64,000 nucleotides of DNA from an uncultured Oscillospiraceae bacterium. GTDB lineage: Bacteria > Bacillota > Clostridia > Oscillospirales > Oscillospiraceae. The position numbers and the translations under genes were made by a program. This document shows positions 41,127 through 48,754 of the stretch, one piece after another. Where the stretch lies: assembly GCA_947630345.1 (NCBI GenBank), contig CANRHF010000001.1, positions 8,393 to 72,392 on the forward strand, in the 5' to 3' direction. Under the pieces are notes generated by a model, which searched no databases, was not told the DNA's origin, and saw only the letters and a list, made by a program, of their open reading frames with translations. The stretch's first letter is position 1, and every line of letters starts with the position of its first letter.

Positions 41127-41270
41127 TCAGAATGGCAGATCTCCGTCGTCTTTGCTCTTAAAATCTCGCTCTACAGCCAGAGAAAATGAGGCAACTGGGG
41201 TGCCGTTTTGTGTGTGTCTCAGCTCCGGATCGCGGGTCAGGCGGTCCATCAGGACAACGTGGTTAAGCAT
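41127..41270 (-). CDS. Internally deleted SSB (mini-SSB), 47 residues
   Basis: Starts MLNHVVLMDRLTRDPELRH, the canonical SSB N-terminus, runs to SFSLAVERDFKSKDD, and then ends DGDLPF, the acidic SSB C-terminal tip that binds replication and repair partners. Normal SSB has about 110-150 residues. Here strands beyond the first two and the linker are missing while frame and tip are preserved. The ATG overlaps the upstream stop and has GGGGGAG before it. It may be a remnant or a functional tip-presenting peptide. Confidence 0.75.
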   Translation of the reverse strand: MLNHVVLMDRLTRDPELRHTQNGTPVASFSLAVERDFKSKDDGDLPF

Positions 41271-41529
41271 CGACACTCTCCCCCTGCTCCAAATCGGCCA
41301 TAGCCCTATCCTTGGCCTGGGCATCAGACGTTACCATCAGGGATTCGAGGTCAAGAACACGCTTGGCGTACTTGACTATGTTATTGACCTCGTAACCGGC
41401 ACAGTCGCTCTCAAATGCGCTGATGATCATGTCGAGAATGGCTCCTTTTTTCATCAGCAACCGATATTCCTCAATTGGAATCGTCACGGTAGCCTCCAGA
41501 GAAATCCGCATGTCGGTCTTTTCGCTCAT
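41263..41529 (-). CDS. Phage protein of unknown function
   Basis: 88 residues with AAGGAG upstream: MRISLEATVTIPIEEYRLLMKKGAILDMIISAFESD, a beta strand followed by helices, and a coiled-coil-like end. Similar small proteins (an EYxxLxxKGAxLD pattern) accompany SSB or recombination genes in Firmicutes phages. Function unknown. Its end overlaps the mini-SSB start. The 105-base spacer before it holds only a short stem (TGACC/GGTCA). Confidence 0.65.
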   Translation of the reverse strand: MSEKTDMRISLEATVTIPIEEYRLLMKKGAILDMIISAFESDCAGYEVNNIVKYAKRVLDLESLMVTSDAQAKDRAMADLEQGESVDA

Positions 41530-41634
41530 GTTCTTAGCTCCTTGTTATAGAGTAGTAGTTTTTAGTGACCCTCTCCAAGGTCATGTGCTACACTGTAAGG
41601 GATGCTGCTGCACAGCTCCGCTGTTGTGATGTAG

Positions 41635-42177
41635 TTACAACATCCTTTCCTCACGGTCTCCATTCTTCCTTGTACTGGCGATCTGCTCGGGCGTGTCGGT
41701 ATCGATCCCCAGGCTCTTCGCAACGTAGACCGCCCCGTCAATGAGTCTGGACATTTCTTTGCTGTCCAAGGTATGGGTTCGCTTGTAGAACAGGTAGCAG
41801 CTGTACTCCCGCCCCTCCAATGTCATAGACTTGTACCAGCGGGTGTAGGGATAGAAACTGTCAATATCGGCGCCAGCAGGAAGCATAGCTCCCATGACGT
41901 TACCGTCCTCGTCCCGTGCAATGGCACCGTATTCTACGACCAGGCCCCGCTTTACCTCGTCATCGCCGAGGCCCTGGGCCTCAGCGATTTTGTTGACGAG
42001 GACGTGGAAGTATGCGTTGGCATCCTTGCTCCGGGGTTCCCGCCATTTTTTAATCTCCACATTAATCTCGCAGTCTTTGAGACGGTCGAAGTCTTCACGG
42101 AAATCTCGAGTGACGGTGACGGTAATGTGCTGTTCTCCACGGGGGCCAAAGGTCAGATCCCGCAGTTTGCCCCTCAT
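41635..42177 (-). CDS. NinB-like recombination-associated phage protein
   Basis: 180 residues from ATG 42177, overlapping the nuclease stop (ATGA). It has LTFGPRGEQHITVTVTRDF, VEIKKWREPRSKDANAYFHVLVNKIAEAQGLGDDEVKRGLVVEYG and a C-terminal SKEMSRLIDGAVYVAKSLGIDTDTPEQ. The central RSKDANAYFHVLVNKIA segment and the location in a recombination block suggest a NinB-type ssDNA-binding function. The match is tentative. Confidence 0.55.
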   Translation of the reverse strand: MRGKLRDLTFGPRGEQHITVTVTRDFREDFDRLKDCEINVEIKKWREPRSKDANAYFHVLVNKIAEAQGLGDDEVKRGLVVEYGAIARDEDGNVMGAMLPAGADIDSFYPYTRWYKSMTLEGREYSCYLFYKRTHTLDSKEMSRLIDGAVYVAKSLGIDTDTPEQIASTRKNGDREERML

Positions 42178-42785
42178 AAGGCTAACCACTTTTCTCGGTA
42201 TAGGCCCATGAGGCCCTGGACGGTCAGCCAGTCCAGAAAATCGGCAATAATCGGATAGATGCTTAGTGTTTCCTCTCGCCGGTACTGTTCCGTCCACACA
42301 TCGATCCCGTTGCTGATGAGGTAAGTAAAGCTCCGCGCCTCTGGGATCAGCGATAAGTACACCGGATGCTGTGTACTGCCAAAATATTTCCCCCGCTCAT
42401 ATTTACTGGAGAATTTAATATCATAAATTTCTCCGGCTTTCAGAGCGTCGAGCCGCCCATACAAGACAAGGGTCATATCATTGACACAGATCTCTTTCCG
42501 GGCCTTATATTGGAGGATCCCTCCGTCTATGATACTGGCAACGGTAGCCGCCGCACAGTACCAGTTATTCCGGGTATCATGCGTCCCGCCAATAATCGCC
42601 GTCACAAGGTTCTCAAAGTCGATGCCTTTCTGCATGGCCTCGGTGGTGGGCGTCGGCTCCCGCCGCAAGATCTGCATGAACTCTCCCATGGGGTCCTTCT
42701 CGGAAGTCGCATCCTCGCGGGGGTTTTCCTTCATGGTATAGAGCCAGGCAGACAGTAGAGAGTGGGTCATCAGGTAGCGGTCCAA
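42174..42785 (-). CDS. PD-(D/E)XK nuclease (RecB/Cas4-like, phage exonuclease)
   Basis: 203 residues. The nuclease core is GIDFENLVTAI, then LVLYGRLDALKAGEIYDIKFSSKYERGKYFGSTQHPVYL, with the Asp...Asp-x-Lys and QhxxY motifs of the RecB-like family. It starts at TTG directly after the upstream stop; an ATG five codons later is an alternative. Situated between the Sak4-like ATPase and the NinB-like gene, it probably resects DNA ends for phage recombination. Confidence 0.83.
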   Translation of the reverse strand: MDRYLMTHSLLSAWLYTMKENPREDATSEKDPMGEFMQILRREPTPTTEAMQKGIDFENLVTAIIGGTHDTRNNWYCAAATVASIIDGGILQYKARKEICVNDMTLVLYGRLDALKAGEIYDIKFSSKYERGKYFGSTQHPVYLSLIPEARSFTYLISNGIDVWTEQYRREETLSIYPIIADFLDWLTVQGLMGLYREKWLAL

Positions 42786-43751
42786 TCACACCGCCCCCTT
42801 GTTGCCCCCCTCGTCCGGCGGCGCAGGTGTGTAGGCTTTCAAAACCCGATCAAAAAACAGATTGCAAGCTTTGATCTTGGCGTTGAACATGACATTGATT
42901 TCTTTTTCCGAGGTCAGCGCATGCTGAATTGCTCTCATGCGCGGCATTGCGGCGGTGGCGCTATCTGCATCCGTTACAGAATCCACAATAGCGCGGCCCT
43001 CCGCCATAGCGGCATCGTATTTTGCCTGCACCTCCGCATTCCGCTCTAGCTCGGCGGTAGTGCGGGCATTGTATGTGGCAAACAGTTTGGTCAGGAAGTC
43101 GTTGGGGCTGGTAGGCGTCAGGGCCGGAATCTTCCAGATCCCGTTAATGCCGCGAGTGCCCTTGGCAAAATAGCGCTCACAGTTGGAGAAGCCGATCGTG
43201 CGGTCGTTGCCGTAGATCTCCACGAAGCCACCCAAATCCATAGGCTCCCAGACATCCTCTTTCGTACCGCCCTCCACCTTCAAGCGCAGCCGCACGTTCT
43301 CGCCGTCTTTATCTTCTTTCGCGTGGAAAACAATGACGATGTTCTTCTGGAGCTCATAGAAGCAGTAGTCCATCAGGCGGTTAAACTCTCGTTTGATGAC
43401 GCCGTACCCGGGGAGGGAGAGGGAGCCGTCGCGCTTGCCGTTCTTGGGGTCCTTGCGGATGGCCCAGAGGGACATAAGGGAAATCAGTTTGCCGCCTGTG
43501 TCGAAGACAAGCGTGTCGAAGTCCCGGAGGTTCTCGGGGGTCAGATCCTCCAGGATTTCGTCGTAGCTCTGGGGCTGGATGTAGGGCTTGCGATAGCGGG
43601 GCTCGATGCGGTCGATCCCAAAGTCCACGTCGATGTGCAGGGGGTTGGGGGCCGACAGGGCCAGGGTGGACTTACCGATGCCGGGATAGCCGGCAATCAG
43701 CATACGGATTTTTTTCGCACCTTCACGGATTTCATTAGGATTGCGGATCAT
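42786..43751 (-). CDS. Sak4-like RecA-family ATPase (single-strand annealing partner)
   Basis: 321 residues from ATG 43751 with AAAGGAG upstream. Walker A is GYPGIGKST (21-29), FDTLVFDTGGKL forms Walker B, and KNIVIVFHAKEDKDGE follows as in the AAA_24/Sak4 group. Phage Sak4 proteins are small RecA-like factors that support annealing together with SSB and a nuclease. All three partner types occur here, though the SSB is truncated. The C-terminal 90 residues are helical and carry no named domain. Confidence 0.85.
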   Translation of the reverse strand: MIRNPNEIREGAKKIRMLIAGYPGIGKSTLALSAPNPLHIDVDFGIDRIEPRYRKPYIQPQSYDEILEDLTPENLRDFDTLVFDTGGKLISLMSLWAIRKDPKNGKRDGSLSLPGYGVIKREFNRLMDYCFYELQKNIVIVFHAKEDKDGENVRLRLKVEGGTKEDVWEPMDLGGFVEIYGNDRTIGFSNCERYFAKGTRGINGIWKIPALTPTSPNDFLTKLFATYNARTTAELERNAEVQAKYDAAMAEGRAIVDSVTDADSATAAMPRMRAIQHALTSEKEINVMFNAKIKACNLFFDRVLKAYTPAPPDEGGNKGAV

Positions 43752-43765
43752 AGTAGTTACTCCTT

Positions 43766-44023
43766 TCAGTCGTTGGTAACTCTCGTTACCGTGATTCTCT
43801 CGTGGCACCGGCGGCCTAAGTTGCCGCCTGGTCCGGCCATTTGGGTCCTCATGAACTGATTCTCCGAGTAGTAGTCGGCGCAGTTCAAGATGCCCTCGTA
43901 CCTGTCAGGGTGGAATGCCCGGAAGATGGCGCAGGCCGTCTTGGTGTCCGGAGCCTCGATTTCCGTCCAGCCACCCACGAAGGGCTGGCCCTCTAAGCCG
44001 TAGGTGAAATAGAACTTAGCCAC
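43766..44023 (-). CDS. Small phage protein of unknown function
   Basis: 85 residues from GTG, overlapping the end of the DUF3846-type gene. Reads AKFYFTYGLEGQPFVGGWTEIEAPDTKTACAIFRAFHPDR, a beta-alpha pattern seen in a frequent phage protein of gut Firmicutes, then CADYYSENQFM. Function unknown; likely cytosolic. Its site is the AGGAGG at the end of the upstream gene. Confidence 0.65.
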   Translation of the reverse strand: MAKFYFTYGLEGQPFVGGWTEIEAPDTKTACAIFRAFHPDRYEGILNCADYYSENQFMRTQMAGPGGNLGRRCHERITVTRVTND

Positions 44024-44399
44024 CTTGCGCCGCCTCCTTGGCCTGGTGGTAGGCTTTCAAGAGGGATTTGGCCTCTGCCGCCACTTTGCTGGCCTCATCA
44101 TCGGACAGGCCGACGATATCCGGCTCACCGTCTACAAATCCCTCTTTCATGATTACGACGTTGCCTACGATGGGCTGGCCGTGGATCTGGGCGCCGTACA
44201 GCAGACTGCCGTACACATTCATGTCCAGGTCCTGCAACAGGCCTTCCTCGTTGACAATCATCACATAGGGACGATTCAGACACATCGGATGGACGATCTC
44301 AATCCATCCACCAACGGCCTTTCCGACCGATTCATGCAAGGGCGCAGTGAATTCATGGACCTCCACATCGGACTTAGTCGTAACAACAACGCCTTTCAT
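44016..44399 (-). CDS. DUF3846 family phage protein
   Basis: 127 residues from ATG 44399, overlapping the upstream stop (ATGA), with AAGGAGG before it. Features: VGGWIEIVHPMCLNRPYVMIVNEEGLLQDLDMNVYGSLLYG, a GQPIVGNVVIMKEG stretch and a helical Ala/Lys tail. This fits DUF3846, common in phages and plasmids, whose function is unknown. Confidence 0.8.
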   Translation of the reverse strand: MKGVVVTTKSDVEVHEFTAPLHESVGKAVGGWIEIVHPMCLNRPYVMIVNEEGLLQDLDMNVYGSLLYGAQIHGQPIVGNVVIMKEGFVDGEPDIVGLSDDEASKVAAEAKSLLKAYHQAKEAAQGG

Positions 44400-44620
44400 A
44401 GGTCCTCCTTTTCTGGGAAACACTCGGGCGCATCCCAAGCGTCCAGGGTATTCATGCAGACGTCACAGCCGACGCTCTCGCCGGAGCGGTTCCGGTAGAT
44501 GGTTTCGCACTCCGCACCGCAGACGGGGCAATGAGGCATTGGCGGCTCCTTACCATCCGGGTAGCCTGTCCGCTCCATATTGACGATCACGGGGTGGTCG
44601 GGGATATCATAGGGATTCAC
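44396..44620 (-). CDS. Small zinc-ribbon phage protein
   Basis: 74 residues from GTG 44620, overlapping the upstream stop as GTGA, with GGGGGGAGG before it. Contains HCPVCGAECETIYRNRSGESVGCDVC, a compact zinc ribbon, and MNTLDAWDAPECF. It fits a widespread small phage zinc protein of unknown role. Confidence 0.68.
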   Translation of the reverse strand: MNPYDIPDHPVIVNMERTGYPDGKEPPMPHCPVCGAECETIYRNRSGESVGCDVCMNTLDAWDAPECFPEKEDL

Positions 44621-45189
44621 TTTGCCGCCTCCCCCCTCAGAGCTTTCATGACTACATCGTACAGCCATGCCTGACTTGACAGATAACCGCCTTCTTGCAC
44701 ACGGCGCTCCAGAAGCGCATAGTCCTCATCTTTCATCCGGAAGGTCAGTTTGCGGGCAAGCCGCCGATTGGGCTTCCTGCGGCTTTCAGGGGCAGTTATA
44801 ACCGGTGTGTTGGAATCCCGTTCCAGCTGGACTCCGTATGCCGCGCAGATCGTGCGAAGTCCTTCCGGGTGGATAATGACGCCATACTTGTCATAGGCCT
44901 CGCATTGGGCCAGGAGTTGCCGGTTAAACTTGGGGAATACATTCCGCACTACCAAGGCCATGTCTTTCCCCATAGCGCCGGTCTGCTGACGGATCTGCCG
45001 AAGGCGCAAACAGTCATTGACATTTGGCCTCGGATCTGATAAACTAGTGTCGGTAGAAATACCGCTTTGTTTTGAAGGCATCGCCGGGGCGTCGGCGGTG
45101 TCTTCTTTTTCGTTTCTTTCGTTCTGGCAGTCGCACCGTTCCCCGGGGTCCAGGTGGGCTCCGCAGTACGGGCAAGTTTTGTAGTACAT
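44617..45189 (-). CDS. Zinc-ribbon protein with ribbon-helix-helix-like C-terminus
   Basis: 190 residues from ATG 45189 with AAAGGAG upstream. N-terminus: YYKTCPYCGAHLDPGERCDCQ, a zinc ribbon. A flexible Ser/Asp-rich segment follows, then LRQIRQQTGAMGKDMALVVRNVF. The C-terminal RRLARKLTFRMKDEDYALLERRVQEGGYLSSQAWLYDVVM resembles the strand-helix-helix of mobilisation-type regulators. It may bind DNA as an early regulator; that is inference. Confidence 0.62.
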   Translation of the reverse strand: MYYKTCPYCGAHLDPGERCDCQNERNEKEDTADAPAMPSKQSGISTDTSLSDPRPNVNDCLRLRQIRQQTGAMGKDMALVVRNVFPKFNRQLLAQCEAYDKYGVIIHPEGLRTICAAYGVQLERDSNTPVITAPESRRKPNRRLARKLTFRMKDEDYALLERRVQEGGYLSSQAWLYDVVMKALRGEAAK

Positions 45190-45233
45190 AGATTGTCTCC
45201 TTTCTTTAATTGGTGGGCGAAACACCGGCTGGA

Positions 45234-45431
45234 TCATTCGCCCAGTTGGTTTTGCTCCGCAGCGCGGGCTGCTTCTCGCGCTGCCAACCACTGCTGATAT
45301 TTTTCTTCGACGCCAGGTTGCTTGAAGTACTCAATCACCGCATGGTAGGCAGCGTGCAGCAGATCAAAGCGGACATATTCGGGGATCTGCGTCACATCAA
45401 CATGCACCTGTCGCTGCTCTGCCATTGCCAC
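45234..45431 (-). CDS. Small phage protein of unknown function
   Basis: 65 residues from GTG with GGAGG seven bases upstream, directly after the stop of the previous gene. Helical: VDVTQIPEYVRFDLLHAAYHAVIEYFKQPGVEEKYQQWLAAREA. Similar small helical proteins accompany early genes of Clostridia phages. Function unknown. Confidence 0.6.
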   Translation of the reverse strand: MAMAEQRQVHVDVTQIPEYVRFDLLHAAYHAVIEYFKQPGVEEKYQQWLAAREAARAAEQNQLGE

Positions 45432-45433
45432 GA

Positions 45434-45682
45434 CTACACCTCCTCCCCTGTCAAATAGTCAAGAGTCGCAGCGGCCCCAAGCCGTTCCAGGGATTCCATC
45501 GTCACACCGTCCGCCTGCAACTGCCGGCCCTTCTTTTCATAAAGACGGAGATCGTACATATACTGCCGACGCCGGTTGCGAATACGTTCCTCTTTCCTGG
45601 CCAGAGCGACCAGCGGGGATTTTTGCAGCCGGGCGATCTCCGCCTCAACGGCTTCATCTGTGGGAAATTCAATTTTGGGCAT
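45434..45682 (-). CDS. Small phage protein of unknown function
   Basis: 82 residues, helical and highly charged: DEAVEAEIARLQKSPLVALARKEERIRNRRRQYMYDLRLYEKKG, then a short GVTMESLERLGAAATLDYL helix. GGAAGGAG precedes the ATG. First gene after the Cro-like regulator in the early operon. Function unknown. Confidence 0.62.
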   Translation of the reverse strand: MPKIEFPTDEAVEAEIARLQKSPLVALARKEERIRNRRRQYMYDLRLYEKKGRQLQADGVTMESLERLGAAATLDYLTGEEV

Positions 45683-45719
45683 TCTGTTATCTCCTTCCCG
45701 CTGTTATTTGTCTAAAATT

Positions 45720-45920
45720 TTATGCGCTTTCGTCAAAAAAAAGTGCTGCAACAGTGGTCTCAAGCGCATCTGCGAGACTCTTCAATGTCTTAGTAGAGAC
45801 ATTTCGATCGGTATCGGTCTCTATAGCAGATATTGTTTGCCTAGAAATACCGCTTTTTTTGGATAATTCTTCTTGAGATAAGCGCAACGCTTCTCTTCGC
45901 TCTCTGATTTTGTAGCCCAT
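45720..45920 (-). CDS. Cro-like XRE-family regulator
   Basis: 66 residues from ATG 45920 with AGGAGGTG upstream. Nearly the whole protein is one helix-turn-helix domain: IRERREALRLSQEELSKKSGISRQTISAIET, then VSTKTLKSLADALETTVAALF. It is the first gene of the leftward early transcript and is divergent from the CI-like gene. It should repress the lysogeny promoter or tune early expression, by analogy with Cro. Confidence 0.85.
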   Translation of the reverse strand: MGYKIRERREALRLSQEELSKKSGISRQTISAIETDTDRNVSTKTLKSLADALETTVAALFFDESA

Positions 45921-45958
45921 TGGTTTCACCTCCTGTATATATATATTGTCTAAAACTT

Positions 45959-46021
45959 TTGACATCCCTATATTACACCCTCGCACCATGTATGTCAAGT
46001 GCTTTTGACAAAAAATGTCAA
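45959..46021. promoter_or_regulatory. Operator cluster of the lysogeny switch
   Basis: TTGACA half-sites occur at 45959-45964, 45993-45998 (inverted), 46005-46010 and 46016-46021 (inverted). They form two overlapping inverted repeats, TGTCAA-N6-TTGACA and TTTGACA-N5-TGTCAAA. They cover the leftward promoter and lie next to the rightward one, as expected for CI/Cro binding. Confidence 0.65.
45970..45998 (-). promoter_or_regulatory. Leftward early promoter (PR analogue)
   Basis: -35 TTGACA and -10 TAATAT, 17 bases apart, reading toward the Cro-like gene. The -35 box lies inside an inverted repeat of TTGACA half-sites. Confidence 0.85.
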
Positions 46022-46040
46022 ATAATTTTGTCGCCCCCCA

Positions 46041-46069
46041 TTGACTTTTCATCTCCCACAATGTAAAAT
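46041..46069 (+). promoter_or_regulatory. Rightward lysogeny promoter (PRM analogue)
   Basis: -35 TTGACT and -10 TAAAAT, 17 bases apart, ending 32 bases before the CI-like start. It faces away from the early promoter. Confidence 0.8.
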
Positions 46070-46101
46070 AGATTTTACAACCGCAAGGGAGGGAACATCC
46101 A

Positions 46102-46482
46102 ATGACTCTGGCAGCGTTAATCCTTGATTACCGGAAAAAGCATGGCCTGTCACAGCGGCAGCTCGCTGCGCAGTGTAAACTGTCAACAGGTTATATTTCG
46201 CTTATTGAAAAGGATGTTAATCCTCAAACCGGGAAAAAGATGGTGCCCACGCTGGCCGTGCTGAATAAACTCGCTAAAGGAATGGGCCTTACAATCGATG
46301 AGCTTCTGAACACCTGTGATGATATGCCAGTTAATTTGTCTGAAAAAACCGCCCTCGTTGGCGAGGACGGTTTTGATGAGTTGGATCTGGAGATTATATC
46401 AATTATATCGAATCTGTCTCTACATAAGAAGAAAGAGGCACTAGGCTTTCTCCGTTACCTTGAAGCACGAGAAGATATGTAA
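46102..46482 (+). CDS. CI-like XRE-family repressor
   Basis: 126 residues with AAGGGAGG upstream. The N-terminal HTH is LILDYRKKHGLSQRQLAAQCKLSTGYISLIEK, with the insertion NPQTGKKMVPTLAVLNKLAKGMGLTIDELL. The C-terminal 40 residues, LDLEIISIISNLSLHKKKEALGFLRYLEAR, probably form the dimerisation helix. No LexA-like Ser/Lys protease domain is present, so induction would not be by RecA-driven self-cleavage. Transcribed away from the Cro-like gene. Confidence 0.85.
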   Translation: MTLAALILDYRKKHGLSQRQLAAQCKLSTGYISLIEKDVNPQTGKKMVPTLAVLNKLAKGMGLTIDELLNTCDDMPVNLSEKTALVGEDGFDELDLEIISIISNLSLHKKKEALGFLRYLEAREDM

Positions 46483-46558
46483 GAAGTTCCTGTTTTTGGG
46501 TTTGGGTTAGTTGACCCAGTAATCGCAAAAGTAGAAGAAGCTCTTTGCTGGATATCAT
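46403..46558 (-). CDS. Possible 51-residue antisense gene at the repressor 3' end
   Basis: ATG 46558 has GGGAG eight bases upstream. The protein MISSKELLLLLRLLGQLTQTQKQELLTYLL... is strongly helical and Leu-rich. It overlaps the last 80 bases of the repressor on the other strand. It looks protein-like, but no family is recognised and no clear promoter is seen. Confidence 0.3.
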   Translation of the reverse strand: MISSKELLLLLRLLGQLTQTQKQELLTYLLVLQGNGESLVPLSSYVETDSI

Positions 46559-46680
46559 TACTACAACTCCCTTTCTGTATAATAGCCCTATTATATCAGT
46601 TGTTTTGTAATTTTTCGTAAATCGGGAGAAAATAACTCTTACCGTATAAATTCGATATTTTTGTAAAGGAGTGTTAAACA

Positions 46681-47130
46681 ATGGATTCGTCCTATCGACT
46701 AATTTGCATGAATGGATTCGTCCTTCGTGCAGAGGGCGCAAATTTGATCATTGAAACCCGTAGAGATGAAGAATGTATCCCAATTTCTAAGATCCAATCC
46801 TTTACCATGAAAGAACCCGGTTTCCTTAGTCCTGGGCAAATTGTTTTCAAGACAGCACAGGCCGCAACTGTTGGAGTCAACATAGGCTTTGGAATCTCTG
46901 CTGCACTTGGTGCCGAGCGGACATTCTCTTTTTCAAGTGACAACTTATACTCTGCTAAGAAGCTGCAGCAATATATCACAAGCTACGAAGCCCGGACCCA
47001 GGCACCCTCCACATCTGTAGGTGCCGTGTCTGTAGCAGATGAAATACGCGGGCTAAAATCGCTTATGGAAGATGGTATCATCAGCAAAGAGGAATTCGAG
47101 GCAAAGAAGCGGCAGCTGCTGGGCATCTAA
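46681..47130 (+). CDS. SHOCT-domain lysogenic protein
   Basis: 149 residues with AAAGGAG upstream. The N-terminal about 100 residues are beta-rich with LIIETRRDEECIPISKIQSFTMKEPGF, resembling a DUF4429/PH-like fold. The C-terminus, IRGLKSLMEDGIISKEEFEAKKRQLLG, is a clear SHOCT domain, a short helical oligomerisation motif. It lies between repressor and recombinase on the lysogeny strand, a place for genes expressed from the prophage. Role unknown; superinfection exclusion or defence is possible. Confidence 0.75.
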   Translation: MDSSYRLICMNGFVLRAEGANLIIETRRDEECIPISKIQSFTMKEPGFLSPGQIVFKTAQAATVGVNIGFGISAALGAERTFSFSSDNLYSAKKLQQYITSYEARTQAPSTSVGAVSVADEIRGLKSLMEDGIISKEEFEAKKRQLLGI

Positions 47131-47158
47131 TGCCTCATGAATTAAAGGGGGCATTAGA

Positions 47159-48754
47159 GTGCCATCGCGCAGAAAAACGCAAAAATCACATGATGAGTAT
47201 TCTGGCGCTGCCGTTATCTATGCCCGGTACAGCTCCCACAATCAGCGTGATGTGAGCATCGAGCAGCAGGTGGAGAAGTGTCAGGCATACGCCGGCAGGA
47301 ATAATCTACAGATTTTGGAAGTCTATGCAGACCGCGCCGTCAGCGGGACAACGGACCGGCGGCCCAATTTCCAGCGGATGATGCGCGACGCCGAGAAGCA
47401 TCGGTTTAGGTACGTCATTGCCTGGAAATCAAACCGCATGGGACGGAATATGCTGGAGGCCATGGTAAATGATGCCCGGCTCTGCGATCTGGGTGTTCGC
47501 AGTCTCTATGTAGAGGAGGACTTTGACGACAGCGCCGCTGGGCGTTTTGCCCTTCGGAATATGATGAACGTCAACCAATTCTACAGCGAGAATATGGCCG
47601 AGGATGTAATGCGGGGCATGATGGACAATGCCCGAAAGTGTATGGTCAACGGCCCAGTCCCATTCGGCTACAAGAGAAGCAGCGACGGTCGCTTTGACAT
47701 AGATCCGGATGCCGCCGCTGTTGTGCGTGAAATATTCGAGCGTTTTTATGGTGGGGAAACCATAGCGGACATCATGCGGGATCTGAATGCCCGGGGGATC
47801 AAGACCAGAGCGGGAAACGATTGGAGCAAAAGTAGTTTCCAGCACCTGCTAAAAAATGAACGGTATATCGGAGTATATCTATTTGATAATGTCCGCATAG
47901 AAAATGGCATCCCGCCAATCATCAGAAAGGAGCTGTTTTTTGCCGTGCAGGAAAAGCTGAAAACAAAAAAGAACCCCCAAGGCAGGCACCGGGAGAATGG
48001 GGACTATCTGTTAACCGGAAAACTGTTCTGCGGCCTCTGTGGCAGCTACATGGTGGGTATGTGCGGCACCAGCAAGACTGCGGCCAAACACTACTACTAC
48101 ATATGCCAGGCCAAGCGGCAAAAAAGCGCATGCAGCAAAAAAGCGGTCCGCCGAGACTGGATAGAGCGGAAGGTTACAGAGGCTGTCAAAGAGAACATTA
48201 TGCAGGATAACGTGATTCAATGGCTGCTAGATGGATATGAACAGTTCCGGGTACTCCACCGCAAGGACTCTCTCCTCATGTCCTATATGTCCGAGTTCGA
48301 GGACGTTAATAAGGCCATCAAAAATGTAATGACGGCCATCGAGCAGGGCATCATCACCCCAACAACCAAGGACCGCCTCATGGAGCTGGAGGGAGAGCGC
48401 CGTCGGCTGGAAGCTCTTATAGCCATAGAAAAGGCCACACAGGTAGACGTTCCCAGGGAGCGTATGGAATTCTGGCTGGACTCCTTTAGAGATGGAGATG
48501 TAGACGATAAGCAGTACCAGACAAAACTAATCAACTCATTCGTTAAGGCGGTGTACCTCTATGATCACGAGCTGAGGATCGTTTGTAATTACACCGGCAA
48601 GGGTGAAAGCGTAACGGTCACTTTCGATGAAGTTGATTCTGTTGATAAGAGTGCTTCTCCGGAGAGTTCGTATAAGCTCCCCGACGGGTCACCAGTTTAT
48701 GAAGGCCGAAAAGCCTTGGAAATCCAAGGCTTTTCGGTTTTTTTCGGTTTTTGA
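47159..48754 (+). CDS. Large serine recombinase (prophage integrase)
   Basis: 531 residues from GTG with AAAGGGGG upstream. Resolvase domain: VIYARYSSHNQRDVSIEQQ with the nucleophile at about Ser25, AVSGTTDRRPNFQRMM, and a WKSNRMGRN motif. The recombinase domain follows (PFGYKR..., DLNARGIKTRAG), then a zinc ribbon CGLCGSYMVGMCGTS...YICQAKRQKSACS and a long coiled coil. It integrates and excises the element; excision would need a directionality factor, not identified. The last 15 codons overlap a perfect terminator hairpin, so the attachment site may be at or just beyond this end. Confidence 0.95.
   Translation: MPSRRKTQKSHDEYSGAAVIYARYSSHNQRDVSIEQQVEKCQAYAGRNNLQILEVYADRAVSGTTDRRPNFQRMMRDAEKHRFRYVIAWKSNRMGRNMLEAMVNDARLCDLGVRSLYVEEDFDDSAAGRFALRNMMNVNQFYSENMAEDVMRGMMDNARKCMVNGPVPFGYKRSSDGRFDIDPDAAAVVREIFERFYGGETIADIMRDLNARGIKTRAGNDWSKSSFQHLLKNERYIGVYLFDNVRIENGIPPIIRKELFFAVQEKLKTKKNPQGRHRENGDYLLTGKLFCGLCGSYMVGMCGTSKTAAKHYYYICQAKRQKSACSKKAVRRDWIERKVTEAVKENIMQDNVIQWLLDGYEQFRVLHRKDSLLMSYMSEFEDVNKAIKNVMTAIEQGIITPTTKDRLMELEGERRRLEALIAIEKATQVDVPRERMEFWLDSFRDGDVDDKQYQTKLINSFVKAVYLYDHELRIVCNYTGKGESVTVTFDEVDSVDKSASPESSYKLPDGSPVYEGRKALEIQGFSVFFGF
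48706..48744 (+). terminator. Rho-independent terminator inside the recombinase 3' end
   Basis: Fourteen perfect pairs (CCGAAAAGCCTTGG/CCAAGGCTTTTCGG), four-base loop, then seven T residues. It lies before the stop codon of the recombinase. Confidence 0.85.

Noticed and set aside
46102..46482. LexA-like self-cleaving repressor
   Set aside because: The protein is only 126 residues and has no Ala-Gly site or Ser/Lys catalytic region.
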